Assembly: GCA_050735975.1 (NCBI GenBank) | Contig: JBOHVS010000294.1 | Location: 1 to 16,767, forward strand | Direction of reading: 5' to 3' | DNA: 16,767 bases | From: DATMBL01 sp050735975 | Lineage (GTDB): Bacteria; Desulfobacterota; Binatia; UBA9968 | Shown: one piece after another, positions 6,416 through 14,191 of the stretch | Position numbering within the stretch: the first letter of the stretch is position 1 | How the letters are laid out: each line of letters opens with the position of its first letter | The notes under the pieces: model-generated | Seen by the model: the letters and a program-made list of their open reading frames with translations, nothing else | Database searches by the model: none | What the model was told of the DNA's origin: nothing | Translations under genes and position numbers: made by a program

Positions 6416-7708
6416 ATGGACGATTTATTTCGATTATCGGCGAGTGAAGCCGCGGCGCGCATTCGCGAAGGCAAACTCACGTCCGAAGCTCTGGTACGCT
6501 CCTGTCTCGAGCGAATCGATTCGCGAGAATCGCAAGTGAAAGCATGGGTCCATTTGGACCGCGATTTTGCCCTGGCGCAGGCGCGGGAATGCGACCGGAG
6601 CGCGAGCCGCGGTCCGATTCACGGAGTTCCATTCGCTGCCAAGGACATTATGGACACGGCCGACTTGCCCACGGAGTACGGATCTCCCATCTACAAAGGC
6701 AACCGTCCCGCGTCCGACGCCGCGTGTGTGGCACTGAGCCGCGCGGCCGGCGGGGTGCTATTAGGCAAGACGGTGACGACCGAGTTTGCCAGTCGATTTC
6801 CATGGGGCAAGACGACCAATCCGCACAACCCCCAGCATACGCCCGGTGGTTCCTCCAGCGGCTCCGCCGCCGCGATCGCTGATTTCATGGTGCCGCTGGC
6901 CTTCGGCACCCAGACGGTCGGATCGGTGATCCGTCCAGCAGCGTTCTGCGGCTGCATCGGATACAAACCGAGCTACGGCGAAGTGAGCACGCAGGGGGTG
7001 AAGCAGAATACGGCGTCCTTCGACACCGTGGGGCTTTTCGCTCGCGCTGTCGAGGATCTCGCTCTGTTTCGAGCCGCGGTGACAGGATTCGCCGCGAAAC
7101 CTCTGGCCGCCATTCCTGTGAACGAGCTCAAGATCGGCTTTTGCCGCACCATGTTCTGGGACCGTGCGGAAGAGTACACGAAAACTTTACTCGAAGAGGC
7201 CGCAAGCGCGCTGGCGAAGGCCGGAGCGAAGGTCTCCGATTTCGATCTCGGAGACCCGTTTGAACACTTCGAGGCCATGGGCCGACGCATCAATGATTAC
7301 GAGTTCTCTCGTGCCCTCACCTGGGAACGGAATCATCATTGGAACCTTTTGAGCGAGTTCCAGCGCGACAAACTCACCAACTGGCTCAATGTCTCCTACG
7401 AACAATACCGAGAGGCCGAAGCCGTGCTGGGTCGGTGCCGCAGACATCTCGCCGACGCCATGAAGGATATCGACCTGCTGCTCACGCCAAGTGCTCGCGG
7501 AGAGGCTCCGGTAGGACTGACCAGTACGGGCGATACCTCGTTCAATATCCTGTCGACGTGGACATATACTCCTTGCGTCACGCTGCCGGTGTTTACCGGG
7601 CCCTCCGGTCTGCCGGTCGGCATTCAGCTCATCGGTCACCGAAACCAGGATCACCGTCTGTTGGAAGGGGCCCAGGCTGTTTACCGGGTGTTCTCGAAAT
7701 CAACATGA
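6416..7708 (+). CDS. Amidase-signature family amidase
   Basis: 430 residues from the ATG at 6416, chosen because GAGGGAG lies just upstream; a GTG at 6374 is open but has no ribosome site. The Ser-cisSer-Lys triad is visible: Lys76 in HGVPFAAKDIMD, cis-Ser146 in TPGGSSSGSAAA, nucleophile Ser170 in GTQTVGSVIRPAAFCG. The 24-residue gap between the two serines matches malonamidase-type enzymes. The enzyme hydrolyses amides to acid and ammonia in the cytoplasm. Next to a nitrile hydratase it is the natural second step of nitrile use, although it is about 3.4 kb away on the other strand. It could instead act on another amide; GatA is unlikely because gatB and gatC are absent and the substrate region differs. 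Confidence 0.92.
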   Translation: MDDLFRLSASEAAARIREGKLTSEALVRSCLERIDSRESQVKAWVHLDRDFALAQARECDRSASRGPIHGVPFAAKDIMDTADLPTEYGSPIYKGNRPASDAACVALSRAAGGVLLGKTVTTEFASRFPWGKTTNPHNPQHTPGGSSSGSAAAIADFMVPLAFGTQTVGSVIRPAAFCGCIGYKPSYGEVSTQGVKQNTASFDTVGLFARAVEDLALFRAAVTGFAAKPLAAIPVNELKIGFCRTMFWDRAEEYTKTLLEEAASALAKAGAKVSDFDLGDPFEHFEAMGRRINDYEFSRALTWERNHHWNLLSEFQRDKLTNWLNVSYEQYREAEAVLGRCRRHLADAMKDIDLLLTPSARGEAPVGLTSTGDTSFNILSTWTYTPCVTLPVFTGPSGLPVGIQLIGHRNQDHRLLEGAQAVYRVFSKST

Positions 7709-7970
7709 CCTCCACGATGGAAGCCGAGGGAATTCTCGCAGCAAAGCTGTTCCAACTGATTACAGCCGTTTCACAGGTTCCACGATGCCGAGACCGAGAA
7801 ATAGCACGGCCTTGCAGGGGAGAGTTCTCAAACTCCGGCGGTAGCCAGAAACTATTGCTACCGCGATACAAGATCGCGTAAATATACTGCCGTAAAGGTT
7901 TGGTTAACGTCTGGAACAATTGGAACCTTTGGAACATCTGAAGCTGGCTTCGTTTGCATAGGAGGTGCGT
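7709..7970. other. Intergenic region with overlapping hairpins
   Basis: Contains GCGGTAGC (7838-7845) and GCTACCGC (7857-7864), a perfect 8-bp stem with an 11-base loop. It overlaps a second stem CGCGAT/ATCGCG (7862-7867 and 7873-7878) with a 5-base loop. The two stems share bases and are mutually exclusive. No T run follows, so this is not a standard terminator. No gene is supported. Confidence 0.5.
7960..7966 (+). promoter_or_regulatory. Ribosome binding site fixing the Lin0512 gene start
   Basis: AGGAGGT, four bases, then ATG at 7971. It shows that translation starts in a frame different from that of the main coding body, exposing the frameshift in the gene. Confidence 0.75.
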
Positions 7971-8314
7971 ATGGGTATGGTACGGTGCGTTACGGAAATG
8001 GGGAGGGGGTGGATGTTCACGGATTGGATTACACGGCGGCCGCCAAGCGGGCGGTGTTCGATGCGATTCATCACAGCAGCCTGGGATTTCCGCGGCTAGT
8101 GGGCAAGACCGCCGACGATATGCGGGTGGATGTGACGATCGGCGTGCCCAAACCCGAGGCGGTGGATCGCCGGGCCGTGCTGGAAACGTTGCCGCACGGC
8201 ACCGGCCATATCAACGTGGTCCACGGCGGATTGCAGGTGCTGAATGAAAAAGGCGACGACGGTTGGCTGATCGCCAACGCCATCTTAATCGTCAGCATGG
8301 ACAACGGCAAATAG
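7971..8314 (+). pseudogene. Lin0512-family protein, frameshifted in a G tract
   Basis: The long frame (from a GTG at 7985) carries GVDVHGLDYTAAAKRAVFDA, VTIGVPKPEAVD and INVVHGGLQVLNEKGDDG, characteristic of the conserved Lin0512 family of unknown function (about 110-120 residues). The family start lies in another frame: ATG at 7971 behind a perfect ribosome site reads MGMVRCVTEMG and then leaves the frame. Adding one G to GGGGAGGGGG (8000-8009) fuses the two into a complete 114-residue family member. Options are a real mutation, a sequencing error in the G run, or a -1 slip by the GGG-reading tRNA within the five G's. The gene appears monocistronic and converges with the amidohydrolase gene. 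Confidence 0.8.
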
Positions 8315-8452
8315 CGAAAGAATCGTACCAGCGTCTGGTCTTGCAATTACACAATCCTTTTTGCGGCTAACTCATCTGTCGGAATCGGTTCCTTTTACCC
8401 GAGCGGGTTTGACGTTCGACTAATCACAATTCTACGCGATCCGTTTCCATGC
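8315..8452. other. Convergent intergenic region with element-end motif
   Basis: GGTCTTGCAAT (8338-8348) matches the motif at the VapC truncation point. Further on, ACCCG-AG-CGGGT followed by TTT (about 8397-8411) is a weak, small hairpin that could act as a terminator between the convergent genes, but it is below the usual standard. Confidence 0.35.
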
Positions 8453-9586
8453 TTAGAGTCCGTAAAAGCGCGCTGTGTTATCGACGAGCAGCTTTCGCTT
8501 GCTCTCCTCGCTGATATCGTTTCGCTTCAGGAAAACATCGGCCGCGCCGTAGAGGCGGTCTCCATGCGGGATATCGGAACCGTAAACCCAGCACTGGTCG
8601 CCGAACTCTTCGAGGGCGAACGGCAGCAGTTTCTCATCGACCTCGAAGCCGAAGTAAATCTGTCCGCGCTCGATGTACTCTTTGGGCAGATGCTTGCCGT
8701 TGTAACCCTTGTGAAAATCAATGCCGGCTCGCGCTCCGGGAAAGCCGCTGTATTCTTCGATCCGCTCCACCAAAGCGGGTACCCACGAGCAACCGGCTTC
8801 GAGGAACGCAATCCGCAAGTTTGGATAGCGGTCGGCGATTCCCTTCGAGATCACGCGGTGGAAGGCGAACTGCACGGTCAGCCAAAAGGATATTGTCGTC
8901 TTGTCATGGTGCGTGTCGTTCACCTGGCCGAGGGCGCGAAAGCTGTGTCCGGTATGCACCGCGACGGGAAGCCCGGTGTCGTTTGCCGCGGCCCAAATCG
9001 GCTCCATGGGCGGGTCGTCTATTCGCACGTCTCCGGTGACGCCGAGTAGCATCACGGCCACGGCTCCCAGCTCCTTGCCTCGCTCGATTTCACGAACCGA
9101 CGCCTGCGGATCGACGGGGTCGATTACAGTGACCCATTTTAGGCGGTCGGGACATTGGCTGGTGAGATCGGCGACCCAGCTATTGTAGGCGCGCATCATC
9201 GCCACGGCCAGATCCCGATCATAGGTGATCGGATAGGAGAGAAACATCGTGGGATAAATCACCTGAAGCTCGGTGTTCTCCCGGTCCAATTGTTCAAGGC
9301 GAGCTTTGACCGAGCGCATTTCCGCGCTTTCGACGGGGTCATGAGGACTGATTCCCGGCGTGACTTTGGCCGCGATGCCGTTCTTGCTCAGGGGAAAGCC
9401 GGCTTGCTGATAGGGCCCGCTTCGCACGGGAAAAGAGCGGGTATCGATCATCCAGTAGAGCGGGCCGTCCGGGCCGGTCTCTATAATGCTGGGTCTTCGA
9501 TCCTTCAATTTAGGATCCCAGTATTTCTCCGAGAACGTCACTTCGGATTCCGATACATGCCCGTCCGCGTCCCACGCCTTGATCAT
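8453..9586 (-). CDS. Amidohydrolase-2 family metal-dependent hydrolase/decarboxylase
   Basis: 377 residues of the amidohydrolase-2 (ACMSD-like) family, a TIM barrel. The N-terminal DADGHVSESE provides the first metal site (DxH-like), VAVHTGHSF the middle His, FLEAGCSWVP a barrel-end motif and YGSDIPHGD the C-terminal catalytic Asp. These enzymes hydrolyse or decarboxylate aromatic and cyclic acids; the exact substrate cannot be told. The start is set at 9586 because GGAGGT (9591-9596) lies four bases upstream; a TTG at 9598 would overlap that ribosome site. It is divergent from the cyclodeaminase-like gene and convergent with the Lin0512 gene. Confidence 0.9.
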   Translation of the reverse strand: MIKAWDADGHVSESEVTFSEKYWDPKLKDRRPSIIETGPDGPLYWMIDTRSFPVRSGPYQQAGFPLSKNGIAAKVTPGISPHDPVESAEMRSVKARLEQLDRENTELQVIYPTMFLSYPITYDRDLAVAMMRAYNSWVADLTSQCPDRLKWVTVIDPVDPQASVREIERGKELGAVAVMLLGVTGDVRIDDPPMEPIWAAANDTGLPVAVHTGHSFRALGQVNDTHHDKTTISFWLTVQFAFHRVISKGIADRYPNLRIAFLEAGCSWVPALVERIEEYSGFPGARAGIDFHKGYNGKHLPKEYIERGQIYFGFEVDEKLLPFALEEFGDQCWVYGSDIPHGDRLYGAADVFLKRNDISEESKRKLLVDNTARFYGL

Positions 9587-9932
9587 CTGCACCTCCAAAC
9601 TGATCTTGTGGAAAATTCACAGCAGAAAGACTTTATTAAAAGCTGTACAACGCGCGAGCGTTCGGCTCAAGCTTTCCGCTAGCCACAACATTCGCGATTA
9701 TTTCACTACACCTGAGTATTCGGCCCGCCGCTCCAGAACGTATCTCCAACAGCAAGGCTATGCGTGCAATCGTCGAGGAAATGTGCCATCCCTGAACCAG
9801 GACGGGTCATGAAAGCCAAAGCTTGCTCCCAAGTGTCCAAAGCGACGCTGTTCGTGCAGAAGTTCGAGCCGCTGCGACCAGCGACTCATAGACCTACAAT
9901 TTTCGTGAAGCGGCCGAAGAGGTAAATGCGCC
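9587..9932. other. Divergent intergenic region
   Basis: 346 bases between two divergent genes. Nothing recognisable as a gene or strong promoter was seen beyond the amidohydrolase ribosome site (9591-9596) and a GAAGAGG stretch just before the ATG at 9933. Confidence 0.35.
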
Positions 9933-11039
9933 ATGACGCTCATCATCAATAACCAAGAGGTCCAACAGCTGCTCACTATGGAGGACACCATTGCGGCGCT
10001 GGAACAAGGGTATCTGCAGCTCGCGGGTGGTGAGGCGGTGTGCCGCCCGCGCATCGACATCCGCATACCCACCAGCGATCCGGCCCGGAACTATCAGTGG
10101 GGCACCATGGAGGGAGGATCGACCGCCGGCTATTTTGCGATCCGCATGAAGTCCGACATCATCTATGAAAGCGAATACCATGGTGTGATGACGCAGGAGA
10201 AATATTGCGTGCGGCCCGGCCTTTACTGCGGCCTTATCCTGCTGACCTCGATCGAGAACGGGGAGTTGCTTGCCTTCATCAATGACGGCCACCTGCAGCA
10301 CATGCGGGTCGGCGCCGACGGCGGCATCGGGGTGAAGTACCTCGCGAACAAGGACGCGGAGGTAGTCGGCATCCTGGGCTCCGGCGGCATGGCGCGCACG
10401 CACATGGAGGCTTTCACGCGCGTGCGCAAGATCGAGAAGCTGCAGGTGTTCAGCCCGACACGCGAGAACCGCGAGCGCTTCGGCCGCGAGATGGCGGCGA
10501 AATACAACATCGAGGTTAAGGTGTGCAACCGCCCCGAAGACGTCTACAAGGGCGCCCACATCCTGGCAGCTCTCACCGATTCCGCCGTTGAGGTAACCAA
10601 CGGCGCGCTGCTCGAGAAGGGCACCCACATCGTCGTGGTCGGCGGCAGCGGCAAGCCCGACGCCGAGAGCCTGAAGCGGGTCGACGTCTACCTGCGGTTC
10701 GGCGACACACCGGCGCCGGTCGGGCATCCCGAGCTCGCCACCGATGCCGAACACATCGGCTATGAGGCGCGCCCGCAGCAAGCCAAGTACGGCGACGGCC
10801 GCCGTGGGCGCCGCAAGCACGGCAACTCGCTGCCGGATCGGCGCGTCACACTCGCCGACCTCGTCGCGGGCAAGGTGAAGGGGCGCACCTCGCCGGACCA
10901 CATCACCTATTCGGAACGCGGCAATCTGCAGGGCGCCCAGTTCCACGCGGTAGCAGGCAAAGTCTACGAGCTTGCGAAACGCGCCGGCCGCGGCCGTGAG
11001 ATTCCGACGGAGTGGTTTCTGCAGGACATTCGCGACTGA
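9933..11039 (+). CDS. Ornithine cyclodeaminase/mu-crystallin family protein
   Basis: 368 residues. The N-terminal MEDTIAALEQGYLQLAGGEA is the family dimerisation helix, and YFAIRMKSDI carries the conserved Arg/Lys pair of the substrate pocket. NDGHLQHMRVGADGGIGVKY precedes the Rossmann motif VVGILGSGGMARTHMEAF, which binds NAD(P). AALTDSAVEVTNGALLEKGTH and VVVGGSGKPDAES complete the fold. Members include ornithine cyclodeaminase, alanine dehydrogenases, ketimine reductases and opine-type synthases, so the reaction is uncertain. The C-terminal third has an Arg/Gly-rich stretch (GDGRRGRRKHG) and the typical HAVAGKVYELAKRAGRGREI ending. Third codon positions are more GC-rich than in the flanking decayed genes. 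It converges on the HD gene. Confidence 0.9.
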   Translation: MTLIINNQEVQQLLTMEDTIAALEQGYLQLAGGEAVCRPRIDIRIPTSDPARNYQWGTMEGGSTAGYFAIRMKSDIIYESEYHGVMTQEKYCVRPGLYCGLILLTSIENGELLAFINDGHLQHMRVGADGGIGVKYLANKDAEVVGILGSGGMARTHMEAFTRVRKIEKLQVFSPTRENRERFGREMAAKYNIEVKVCNRPEDVYKGAHILAALTDSAVEVTNGALLEKGTHIVVVGGSGKPDAESLKRVDVYLRFGDTPAPVGHPELATDAEHIGYEARPQQAKYGDGRRGRRKHGNSLPDRRVTLADLVAGKVKGRTSPDHITYSERGNLQGAQFHAVAGKVYELAKRAGRGREIPTEWFLQDIRD

Positions 11040-11157
11040 GCCTTCTTTTCGGCCGGATCACCGCGCGGACCTCCAAGCCGTTGGACCCGCGTCAGGTTTC
11101 GAGAATTCCAGAGTTTTAATGTGAAACGTTTTGTTCTTAAACGATCTGATGCTCGCC

Positions 11158-11914
11158 TCAGAGATACTTTGTCGGACGGCGGATGGTGCGCCACATGTGC
11201 GCGGTCGGGCTGTTGTCGAAGCCCAAGCCCTCTTGCGGCTGCCTGAAGTTACGCCCGACGATGTCGATGAACGGTTCCCAGCTCACCACCGCGTTGGGGT
11301 CGAAGGAGTAGATGTCGTGGACGGTAATCATGCACGCGGTCATGTACCACTTGTGATCCCGCGCGCTTGTACGCGTCTTTGATGTAGTCGTCGGGCTCGT
11401 AGTCCGGCCCGAAATGCTTGACGTACGCTTCCGGATACGAGTAGCCGACCGACTCGTCGGGGAAGAAACGCAGCGCCTGGTGCGCTCGGACCGCCCAGCT
11501 TACCTCCTCGTCGACGTATGGCTCGATCAACTGCGCGCCCCAGTAGCCGTGATCGCTCTTGATGAAGATTGCGTTGGCGATATCGTGCAGCAGGCAGGCG
11601 AGAATCGTTTTCTCGAGCATCGACGCCTTCAGCGCATGGGTCGCGCTTTGCAGCAAATGGTTGGTGCCCTTCGCGCGGTACTTGAAATAGTCGAGGAGCG
11701 TCGGCTTCGCCGGCATTTTCGGTAGCCGTGGATCGTCGTCCATCAGATAATACTTCCCGTCTGTAGTCGTGCGCCCAGAAGCCATGCCCGACGCGCCGAG
11801 CTTGCCGTCCGTCATATTGAACAGCGCCGATTTCGAAAGGAGCACATCGAGCTCGTCGCTCATTTTGCGCTCGAGGGCGTCTGCGCGCTCGTTCAGCGAT
11901 ATATTGTCAGCCAT
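11158..11914 (-). pseudogene. HD-domain protein, PhnZ/MIOX-like di-iron oxygenase candidate, frameshifted
   Basis: ATG at 11914 follows a strong AGGAGGA ribosome site (11921-11927). The first frame gives 185 residues of family-like sequence to DDYIKDAYKRA; the downstream frame continues DHKWYMTACMITVHDIYSFD and ends RPTKYL at 11160-11158. They join at about 11355-11366, at the GCGCGCGGG run on the coding strand, by one extra base (or loss of two). The joined product is about 251 residues. Candidate metal ligands are His86 (HLLQSA), His110-Asp111 (LLHDIA), His122 (DHGYWGAQL), His145 (RAHQALRF) and Asp200 (VHDIYSFD). The 24-residue gap from His86 to the HD pair and the HxxQSA motif match PhnZ-like mixed-valent di-iron oxygenases rather than ordinary HD phosphohydrolases. 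The substrate is unknown. Confidence 0.7.
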
Positions 11915-12079
11915 GGCTGTTCCTCCTAATTGAGTCACCCGATTATCGAGCTTACTTCCGCACGGATGCGCGCGCAACACATAAACTCCCACAGAAAAGG
12001 GAGATGGTCGCGCAGCCGGTTCAAGTCTTTGTATGTTGACAACCGTCCTTCGTCCATGACCCTGGTGTTATAGTTCCGC

Positions 12080-12937
12080 TCAATAAACGACTGAGGGTAG
12101 AAAGGCGCCGGCAGGTTCGTTGTACGAGCCCATACTCATCAATGTCATGGGTTGAACAATTCGCAGTCCGTTATCCAAACACCAGCGGAAAAGTTCACCG
12201 TTGCGCGTGGGTAGCATAAAACCCGGCCCGGAAAAGGCGGTGGCGGCGCCGATGAGCGCCTTGAGATCTTGATTGTTCTCGCCGACGGCATGCCCGAAGA
12301 AGCCCACCATTGTCGCGTAACCCGTGATGCGACCGCCGTGTTCGACTACCGTTGCGGTCCCTTGCTTGATTGCATCGAGGAGTTCCGGTCCGCGGTCGTA
12401 CCCATGAACTCTGAGACACAACCGGTTGCATGCGTCGAGGTCGCTTTCATTTGCCTGGCGTACGGCATGGCCAGGTATCTCCACGTTGAGGGGCGCACCC
12501 TGGAGGGTCGAAAGAGGCTCACGTGTCTCGAACCCGAGCTTCGTGTAAAGCGATAGCGAACGGTTGTGGTAAGCGGCCTGCAATAGCCTAATCCCCGCAA
12601 ACTGTTTCTCCCGCGCTCGACCCAGTACAGCCTCCATCAACCGTCTCCCCAAAGCGGCGTTCTGCACACTCGGATCAACCGTGATGGGTCCCACGCCGGC
12701 GATGACGGCGTTCTCCCAAAGGAAATTACTGCCAACTACTCGGCCATCAGCTTCAGCCACGACCGAGTAGATGTCGCTGCGTGAGAAGAGCTGGGATAGC
12801 AGGTCAACTGCCACATTAGGTTCCGGGAAATCGGGGGGGAAATTGTGCTGAGCTGCAATCGCCATGAAGGCTTCGTAGCAGATTAGGCCGCATATATTAG
12901 CATCGTCAAGCTTGCCAGCCCTCAACCTGATATTCAT
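12080..12937 (-). CDS. Tandem GNAT N-acetyltransferase
   Basis: 285 residues with two GNAT-like halves. In the first (about 1-150), VGPITVDPSVQNAALGRRLM is the acetyl-CoA pyrophosphate-binding loop and AYHNRSLSLYTKLGFE the C-terminal signature. The second half starts at VRQANESDLDACNRLC, with GRITGYATMVGFFGHAVG as its core strand; its CoA loop is degenerate, so only the first half is likely catalytic. The substrate is unknown. The ATG at 12937 has only a weak ribosome site. It is monocistronic by spacing. Length and two-domain layout fit other duplicated GNAT proteins. Confidence 0.85.
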   Translation of the reverse strand: MNIRLRAGKLDDANICGLICYEAFMAIAAQHNFPPDFPEPNVAVDLLSQLFSRSDIYSVVAEADGRVVGSNFLWENAVIAGVGPITVDPSVQNAALGRRLMEAVLGRAREKQFAGIRLLQAAYHNRSLSLYTKLGFETREPLSTLQGAPLNVEIPGHAVRQANESDLDACNRLCLRVHGYDRGPELLDAIKQGTATVVEHGGRITGYATMVGFFGHAVGENNQDLKALIGAATAFSGPGFMLPTRNGELFRWCLDNGLRIVQPMTLMSMGSYNEPAGAFLPSVVY

Positions 12938-13083
12938 TCCAAGCGCCTTCTCTTTCTCGCCTAACTTAGCTAAGACCGGCCGCGACCTACGCTACGCCGC
13001 CAAGCCGGTAGCCGAAGCGGCACAGACCGCCGTAAGGAAGCAACGACGAGAATAACAAACGAGATGATCGGGTCAACGCGTTT

Positions 13084-13105
13084 GGGGTCTTGCAGACCTG
13101 ACCCC
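13084..13105. repeat. Element-end-like inverted motif
   Basis: GGGGTC (13084-13089) and GACCCC (13100-13105) are complementary, and inside them GGTCT-TGC-AGACC is a second small hairpin. Read on the minus strand it gives GGGGTCAGGTCTGCAAGACC, a relative of the GGTCTTGCAAT motif at 5648 and 8338. Confidence 0.45.
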
Positions 13106-13129
13106 CGAGCCGCAGCGTCAAGGAGATTC

Positions 13130-13918
13130 TCATTTCGCACCGCCGATCACCCGCGCATCATCGGTGCGTACGTAGCCCGGAGGATTGCCGTGCTTCGATC
13201 GCACTTCGAGCCAATCGCCGGCAGACCTTACGACAGTGATCCTGGTTCCTTTGCTGATTTGCGAGAGAACGCGTGAAGCCGACGACGGATTTTCATAGAC
13301 CGACGTCGCCCGGGTTGTCTCATAGACACCCGCCGCGGCGGTTCGACTTGCCACCCTCGGCTGAGGAAGCGACGCAGAGGTGTCCGGCGCGCGCGATGCA
13401 GTTCTCCTAGCAGCCGGAGACCGGCTCGCATTCTGCCGATCTGCTTGACGCGCGGCGGTGCTCAAGCGTTGCTGTGCCAGGGAAAGTTCCTTCTGGCTTA
13501 CCTCGAGTTTAGTCTTCATTTCGGCGAGCTGTTTGGAGGTATCGTCGAGTTCTTGCCGTGTTTGCGCAAGTTGCGTTTCCTGGCTTTGAATCATCTGATC
13601 TTTCGCCTGGAGCTGCTTGAGATTGGCCGGTGACGACAGCATTAGCTCGCTGCGTTGTATGTAGCCGCCGGCAAAAAAGGCGATCAAAGCCACAACGAGC
13701 ATGGCGCCCATCCAAATAGCATTTGCAGGAATTGAAAATCTCTTGTGATTATCCGAGCTAATTGGCGATTCCGGCGATGCTTCGCCGCGTTTGAGCCATT
13801 TAGGGGCAAACTGCGATGAAAAATCGGCCTTGCAATAACGACAATCCGCGGCATCTTCCGCAATACTGTTGGCACAGTGTGGGCAAAGCCGCGTTCGCGC
13901 GGTGGAGTCTCCGATCAT
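13130..13918 (-). CDS. Zinc-ribbon, single-TM, coiled-coil, SH3-domain membrane protein
   Basis: 262 residues from the ATG at 13918; an ATG at 13924 lies only one base from the GGAGGT ribosome site (13926-13931), whereas 13918 has the usual seven. A zinc ribbon (Cys12, Cys15, Cys26, Cys29; CPHC and CRYC) is followed by a linker, one transmembrane helix (about 66-87), a Gln-rich coiled coil (about 97-160), a Ser/Ala/Arg-rich linker and a C-terminal bacterial SH3 domain (about 198-258, with VYENPSSASRVLSQISKGT and GYVRTDDARVI). Such SH3 domains usually bind cell wall, so the topology would be zinc ribbon in the cytoplasm and SH3 in the periplasm. A role in envelope sensing or assembly is inference. 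No partner gene is adjacent. Confidence 0.85.
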   Translation of the reverse strand: MIGDSTARTRLCPHCANSIAEDAADCRYCKADFSSQFAPKWLKRGEASPESPISSDNHKRFSIPANAIWMGAMLVVALIAFFAGGYIQRSELMLSSPANLKQLQAKDQMIQSQETQLAQTRQELDDTSKQLAEMKTKLEVSQKELSLAQQRLSTAARQADRQNASRSPAARRTASRAPDTSASLPQPRVASRTAAAGVYETTRATSVYENPSSASRVLSQISKGTRITVVRSAGDWLEVRSKHGNPPGYVRTDDARVIGGAK

Positions 13919-13925
13919 GACCATT

Positions 13926-13931
13926 ACCTCC
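13926..13931 (-). promoter_or_regulatory. Ribosome binding site choosing the second of two ATGs
   Basis: GGAGGT is one base from the ATG at 13924 and seven from that at 13918, so the downstream ATG is the likely start. Confidence 0.65.
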
Positions 13932-14069
13932 TAAGGGCAGTCGTTAACCATACTCTCGTATTCGGCGAGGGACGGGGGCGTTTTTTGAGTGAGACCCCTT
14001 CTGAAACACCCATATGCGGCGTCAAGCGCTAGGTCGTTAGACGTTTGGCAACCACAGTTGTGAATCGCC

Positions 14070-14175
14070 TTAGGCCGCACAGTGTGCCGGAGAAGGCGAG
14101 AGGCGGTCGGGCTGGTCAGGATTCGTTGTGCTTGACCACGCGCAGGCCTTTGAGCAGGGGACGCGTCGCGACGGG
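14070..14175 (-). pseudogene. Possible CaiB-type CoA-transferase N-terminal relic
   Basis: Directly downstream of the alpha/beta hydrolase stop, a minus-strand frame reads ATRPLLKGLRVVKHNES, then a stop, then in the same frame PLAFSGTLCGL. PLLKGLRVVE followed by a glycine-rich first loop is the usual start of family III (CaiB/BaiF) CoA-transferases. There is no start codon, and homology fades after some 35 codons. The resemblance is short and could be chance; treat as tentative. Confidence 0.25.
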
Positions 14176-14191
14176 TCTTACTGCGCCGCTC

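Noticed and set aside
6866..6940. Amidase as GatA subunit of the tRNA amidotransferase
   Set aside because: No gatB or gatC nearby, and the sequence around the nucleophile (GTQTVGSVIRP) fits free-standing amidases rather than GatA (GTDTGGSIRQP).
9894..10946. 350-codon minus-strand frame opposite the cyclodeaminase-like gene
   Set aside because: It has no recognisable domain and arises from the GC-rich third positions of the plus-strand gene, whose Rossmann motif is clear.
11249..11992. HD gene starting at 11992 and ending at 11249 as one intact 247-residue protein
   Set aside because: The strong ribosome site puts the start at 11914, and the last 60 residues of that frame are Arg/His-rich shadow sequence; the real C-terminus is in the next frame down to 11158.
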